64,000 nucleotides of DNA from Planctomycetes bacterium UBA2386 (GTDB lineage Bacteria > Planctomycetota > UBA1135 > UBA2386): NCBI GenBank assembly GCA_002343845.1, contig DDSQ01000186.1, positions 82,429 through 146,428 on the forward strand, read 5' to 3'. The notes below the pieces were generated by a model, which saw only the letters and a program-made list of their open reading frames with translations, was not told the DNA's origin and did no database searches. Of the stretch, positions 60,675 through 64,000 are shown piece by piece. Numbering within the stretch: position 1 is the first letter of the stretch; the number at the start of each line of letters is the position of its first letter. The translations under genes and the position numbers were made by a program.

Positions 60675-60796
60675 CGAGGGACCGGCAGGCCGGAGCCGGG
60701 CCGCACGCCCACGCGCTGGTCGACCCACGCGCTGCCGACTTCGGACCGCGCGCTGCTCCTTCGAAGTCGACGACGCACCCTCGCCACCGACCCCGC

Positions 60797-60802
60797 TATC
60801 GT
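60797..60802 (+). promoter_or_regulatory. -10-like hexamer TATCGT, 9 nt before the gene at 60812
   Basis: Expected transcript start is 1-3 nt before the ATG. The upstream 60675-60796 spacer holds nothing else that I recognise. Confidence 0.4.
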
Positions 60803-60811
60803 CGAACCCCG

Positions 60812-62179
60812 ATGGCAACCGCGCTCGCCGGCACTCGCTTCCTGGCCCTGTTGACGCTGCTCGCCCCGTTCGCCGGACTGCCGGCCCAGGGCAAGGTCGA
60901 CTGGGCAGGCCTCGGTAACGGGTACCTGAAGGAGATCGGCGAGACCGAGCCACCGACGCTCTCCGACCTGCTCGACCGCCACTACGTGCGCCTGTTGCTC
61001 GGTGACTTCGACGTGCGCGTGCCGAAGGCGCAGATCGCCAAGCCGAAGGGTGCTGCGCCCATCGCCGCCGTCGCCGAGGCCCTGGTCGGTCTGCAGGAAC
61101 GGCTCGACGAGCTGACGACCGCCGACGCCAAGGTGCTCGCGAGCAAGCGCGAGGAGACGACCGCACTGCGGCGCTACGTCACGGCCTGGCGCAGCAAGCC
61201 GGCGACGACACCCGCGCCATCGGGGAGCAGCCGCGACAACCCGTGCGTGCTGATCCTCGCCCCCGACCGCAAGACGTTCGTCGGCCTCGTCGGCTGGCTC
61301 GGCCTGTGGAAGAAGCAGTACCAGGACTACTGGTGGAACGACGGCACCGCACAGTTCGCCGACCTGCACGTCGAGGACGAAGGCGAGGTGCAGATCGTCG
61401 CCCTCGAGTACGCAGCCCCAGCACAGAACGGCAACGTCATGCTCGGCTTCGACATGAACACGCGCGAGAAGACCGGCCTGCAGCAGCACGTGCTGCAGCG
61501 CGCTGGAATGTCGTGGTGCTGGCGGTCGTTCGGACCGGACAGCGACCTGTCGTTCACTCTGGGGCTCGCCACCGCCCTGGTCGTCGACGTGCTCGGCCAG
61601 AACAACGCGCGCTCGGGCGGCAGCAACAAGGGCAGCACCACCGAAGGCCGCAACGCGTTCATCCCGGGGGCGCCCGGGCGCGGCGGTGCCATGGAGATGG
61701 TCAACGCCGACAGCGCCTGGCGCCTCTCGCAGGGCCAGGACTGGTTCACCCGGCCGCTGCGGCAGGCGCAAACCGCGGGCGAACACGCAGCGAAGGACAG
61801 CAAGGACCGGCTCGGCCACTTCCTGATGCGCGACGCCAAGGACGAGAGCAAGCGCCAGGTGGTCGATGGGCCGTTCCTCGGGGCGACGGCGATGGCGCGC
61901 GACGAAGTGCCCGCCCAGTTCCTCGACGACTACCTCGAGTTCCATCGCGCCTACCGCGCTGGCTTCGTGCACTGGCTGCAGGACCACGGCGACAAGACCA
62001 AGGCGGCGAGCCTTGCCAGGTTTCGCGAGCTGATGAGCCTGTTCCTCGACAAGAAGCCGGGCGCGACGCTCGACGCGATGTGCGAAGCGACCTACGGCCT
62101 GCCGCTGTCGGCGAAGGACGCGGCGACCGACACGCTCGAGCGGCGGTTCCTCGCCTGGCTGGCGACGAACTCGCGGTGA
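60812..62179 (+). CDS. Secreted protein of unknown function
   Basis: A 455-residue protein with a signal peptide ending GLPAQG. It is helical and charged, with several conspicuous Trp stretches (GWLGLWKKQYQDYWWND) and a central segment of small residues (NNARSGGSNKGSTTEGRN). HRAYRAGFVHWLQDHGD near residue 375 is another notable stretch. There is no transmembrane helix beyond the signal and no motif that I recognise. Codon use is like its neighbours, so it is a genuine lineage gene. Function unknown. Confidence 0.75.
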   Translation: MATALAGTRFLALLTLLAPFAGLPAQGKVDWAGLGNGYLKEIGETEPPTLSDLLDRHYVRLLLGDFDVRVPKAQIAKPKGAAPIAAVAEALVGLQERLDELTTADAKVLASKREETTALRRYVTAWRSKPATTPAPSGSSRDNPCVLILAPDRKTFVGLVGWLGLWKKQYQDYWWNDGTAQFADLHVEDEGEVQIVALEYAAPAQNGNVMLGFDMNTREKTGLQQHVLQRAGMSWCWRSFGPDSDLSFTLGLATALVVDVLGQNNARSGGSNKGSTTEGRNAFIPGAPGRGGAMEMVNADSAWRLSQGQDWFTRPLRQAQTAGEHAAKDSKDRLGHFLMRDAKDESKRQVVDGPFLGATAMARDEVPAQFLDDYLEFHRAYRAGFVHWLQDHGDKTKAASLARFRELMSLFLDKKPGATLDAMCEATYGLPLSAKDAATDTLERRFLAWLATNSR

Positions 62180-62234
62180 GTCTGCGCGCGGACCGCAGGC
62201 AACTCGCGTGCGGGCGAACGCTCGGACCCGAGGG

Positions 62235-62486
62235 TCAGCGCTCCCAGCGGAAGATGTCCGGGAGGAGGCCGGTGAGGACGCCGAGGGTCCACAGGGCGAT
62301 CAGCACGAGGAACGCGAGCGCGAGCGCGCCGCCGCTCTCCATGCGCGCGAAGTGACGGCGGTCGAAGCGACGCGTCGGACCCGGCGGTCGATCCCGCCCG
62401 TGCGCCACGGGCCGGGGCCCCATCGGCGGCTGCTGCGTGCCGGCCTCGGCGGAACGCGGGTCGCGGCTCAGGAGTGCCCCCACCAT
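62235..62486 (-). CDS. Small single-pass membrane protein (83 aa)
   Basis: A hydrophilic, Arg/Pro-rich N-terminal half is followed by one membrane helix (GGALALAFLVLIALWTLGVL), ending DIFRWER. The ATG at 62486 lies within the 3' end of the next upstream gene (19-bp overlap). Like that gene it places its helix at the C-terminus, so the pair may be related or form a complex. Function unknown. Confidence 0.55.
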   Translation of the reverse strand: MVGALLSRDPRSAEAGTQQPPMGPRPVAHGRDRPPGPTRRFDRRHFARMESGGALALAFLVLIALWTLGVLTGLLPDIFRWER

Positions 62487-62701
62487 CTTTGGTACCAGCC
62501 GAAGAACCACACGAAGGGCAGGATCCCCACCAGCACCACCAGCAACGTCGCGATGCGGCCCTGCCGCGCGGCGTGACGGCGATCGTGATGATGGCCGCTG
62601 CCGGCCGGCGGCAGCGTGTAGTTGTCGCTGCGCAGAGCGCGCATGCGGACGCCGGCTTCGTGCGGACTTGCGACCTTCAGCTCGTACGGGTTGTCGACCA
62701 T
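62468..62701 (-). CDS. Small single-pass membrane protein (77 aa)
   Basis: It starts MVDNPYELKVASPHEAG, then has a His/Arg-rich stretch (GHHHDRRHAARQGR) and a C-terminal helix (IATLLVVLVGILPFVWFFGW). GGAGG lies upstream of the ATG as a Shine-Dalgarno, and TAGACT lies about 19 nt before the start. It overlaps the following gene by 19 bp. The His-rich loop could bind metal. Function unknown. Confidence 0.6.
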   Translation of the reverse strand: MVDNPYELKVASPHEAGVRMRALRSDNYTLPPAGSGHHHDRRHAARQGRIATLLVVLVGILPFVWFFGWYQRWWGHS

Positions 62702-62748
62702 GGCGCGCCTCCGTGCGACAGTCTAGCCGACGCTGCGACCGCTGTCCG

Positions 62749-64000
62749 ATGACGCCATCCAACCACCTCGCGTTCCGTTCCCGCCGCTGTTCACGCCCGA
62801 CCGCGCTGGTCGCCGCAACCGCGTTGCTCGCCGCGTGCGGGGCCCAGCCGCCGCCTGCCGCCCGCGACACGGCGCAGGCCCCGGCCTCGCACGACGAACG
62901 GATGAATTGGTGGCGCGAGGCCCGGTTCGGCATGTTCCTGCACTGGGGGCTCTACGCGATCCCGGCCGGCAAGTGGCGCGAGCGCAACGACCACGGCGAG
63001 TGGATCCGCGACACCGCGCGCATCCCGCGCGACATCTACGCCGAGTTCCAGCCGCACTGGAACCCGCGCGACTTCGACGCCGAGGCCTGGGCCCGGATGG
63101 CCGCCGAGGCGGGCATGAAGTACGTCGTGATCACCAGCAAGCACCACGACGGCTTCTGCCTGTGGGACAGCGCGCACACCGAATGGGACGTCGGCCGCAC
63201 GCCGCATCGCCGCGACATCCTGCGCGAGCTCGCCGACGCGTGCAGGAAGCGCGGCATCGCGTTTTGCACCTACCACTCGATCATGGACTGGCACCACCCG
63301 GACTACCTGCCGCGCCGGCCGTGGGAGACGGACCGCGCGACGACCGGGGCCGACTTCGAGCGCTTCGAACGCTACCTGCACGCGCAGGTCGGCGAGTTGA
63401 TCACGAACTACCGGCCGGCGGTGATGTGGTTCGACGGCGAGTGGGAGAACACCTGGAACCACGAACGCGGGGTGCGCCTGTTCGAGCACTGCCGCAAGCT
63501 GGCGCCCGGGATGATCGTCAACAACCGCGTCGACGTGCACCGCGCCGGCATGGCCGGGTTCTCGTCGGCGAGCGAAGCCGTCGGCGACTTCCACACGCCC
63601 GAGCAGGAGATCCCCGCCACCGGGCTGCCCGGCCAGGACTGGGAGTCGTGCATGACGATGAACGGCCACTGGGGCTGGAACGCCGCCGACACGCGGTGGA
63701 AGTCGACCGCCGAACTGCTGCGCAACCTGATCGACATCGCCAGCAAGGGCGGCAACTACCTGCTCAACATCGGCCCGCGCGCCGACGGCACGTTCCCGCC
63801 GGAATCGGTCGAACGGCTGGCGCAGATCGGCGCGTGGATGCAGAAGAACGGCGAGGCGATCCACGGCACGACGGCGAGTCCGTTCGACGCGCTGCCGTGG
63901 GGCCGCTGCACGGTGAAGCGGCGCTCTGCCTCGACGACGCTCTACCTGCACGTGTTCGAATGGCCCGCCGACGGCAAGCTCGTGGTGCCGGGCCTGGGCA
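62749..64000 (+). CDS. GH29 alpha-L-fucosidase, lipoprotein (3' end outside window)
   Basis: 417 codons are present, open to the right edge. A signal peptide with lipobox LLAAC (Cys 30) suggests a membrane-anchored exoenzyme. GH29 features are clear: ARFGMFLHWGLYAIPAG (about 58-74), YVVITSKHHDGFCLWDS, and VMWFDGEW with the nucleophile D229. GGNYLLNIGPRADG closes the catalytic domain. It releases terminal L-fucose from algal or host glycans. The divergent promoter region with the small membrane proteins is only 47 bp. Confidence 0.94.
   Translation, partial: MTPSNHLAFRSRRCSRPTALVAATALLAACGAQPPPAARDTAQAPASHDERMNWWREARFGMFLHWGLYAIPAGKWRERNDHGEWIRDTARIPRDIYAEFQPHWNPRDFDAEAWARMAAEAGMKYVVITSKHHDGFCLWDSAHTEWDVGRTPHRRDILRELADACRKRGIAFCTYHSIMDWHHPDYLPRRPWETDRATTGADFERFERYLHAQVGELITNYRPAVMWFDGEWENTWNHERGVRLFEHCRKLAPGMIVNNRVDVHRAGMAGFSSASEAVGDFHTPEQEIPATGLPGQDWESCMTMNGHWGWNAADTRWKSTAELLRNLIDIASKGGNYLLNIGPRADGTFPPESVERLAQIGAWMQKNGEAIHGTTASPFDALPWGRCTVKRRSASTTLYLHVFEWPADGKLVVPGLG

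Noticed and set aside
1..64000. CRISPR arrays, insertion sequences, phage genes, rRNA
   Set aside because: No regularly spaced direct repeats, transposase or integrase motifs, attachment-site duplications or rRNA-like sequence were seen on either strand.

Overview
The window is one contiguous stretch of a very GC-rich bacterial chromosome, densely packed with genes on both strands and with no insertion sequence, integrase, CRISPR array or prophage gene that I can see. The gene content points to Planctomycetota: a DUF1549/DUF1553 plus DUF1501 pair, a Ser/Thr kinase fused to beta-propeller repeats, a large sortilin/BNR-repeat secreted protein, a di-heme peroxidase and many secreted or lipoprotein hydrolases. 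Species cannot be named from the sequence alone.

Layout. 1-9.5 kb: the 5' part of htpX, a receptor-like Ser/Thr kinase, an alkyltransferase-like DNA repair protein, a TerC-family membrane protein, an AceE-type pyruvate dehydrogenase E1 and an HtrA protease. 9.5-14 kb: a GT87-like membrane protein and two histidine-degradation enzymes (ftcD, hutI) around an RsuA-family pseudouridine synthase. 14-21 kb: an ECF-like sigma factor divergent from a diguanylate cyclase, then a forward run of CBS/CorC protein, recO, a BamD-like lipoprotein and lptE. 21-28 kb (mostly minus): cyclophilin, a second CorC/CNNM protein, a four-gene surface glycoconjugate cluster with 4-13 bp overlaps, and Fe superoxide dismutase; mazG follows on plus. 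29 kb: a possible sigma-54-driven small RNA with a strong intrinsic terminator. 29-37.5 kb (minus): nqrM-nqrABCDEF followed by apbE, that is, a sodium-pumping NADH:quinone oxidoreductase, its iron-insertion factor and its flavin transferase. 37.6-44.9 kb: an acyl carrier protein, an EEP phosphatase, a selenocysteine tRNA with its own promoter, two small envelope proteins and the DUF1501/DUF1549 pair. 44.9-46.6 kb: efp, an aquaglyceroporin and an arsenate reductase in overlapping order. 46.6-64 kb: a large lipoprotein, a GHL10 glycosidase, CstA, an AAA_14/DUF4143 ATPase behind a striking inverted repeat, a CPA1 Na+/H+ antiporter, the sortilin-like protein, a di-heme peroxidase, a rhomboid protease, unknown secreted and small membrane proteins, and the start of a GH29 alpha-L-fucosidase.

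How it fits together. The Nqr pump exports Na+ and the CPA1 antiporter could use that gradient, which suits a sodium-rich habitat. LptE, the BamD-like lipoprotein and the glycosyltransferase/LPS-kinase cluster indicate a Gram-negative type outer membrane. Many first genes of transcription units carry a TANNNT hexamer only 6-10 nt before the start codon and no Shine-Dalgarno, whereas internal operon genes (nqrB, nqrD, nqrE, nqrF) do have one. This suggests frequent leaderless or nearly leaderless transcripts. No intergenic gap exceeds 300 bp.
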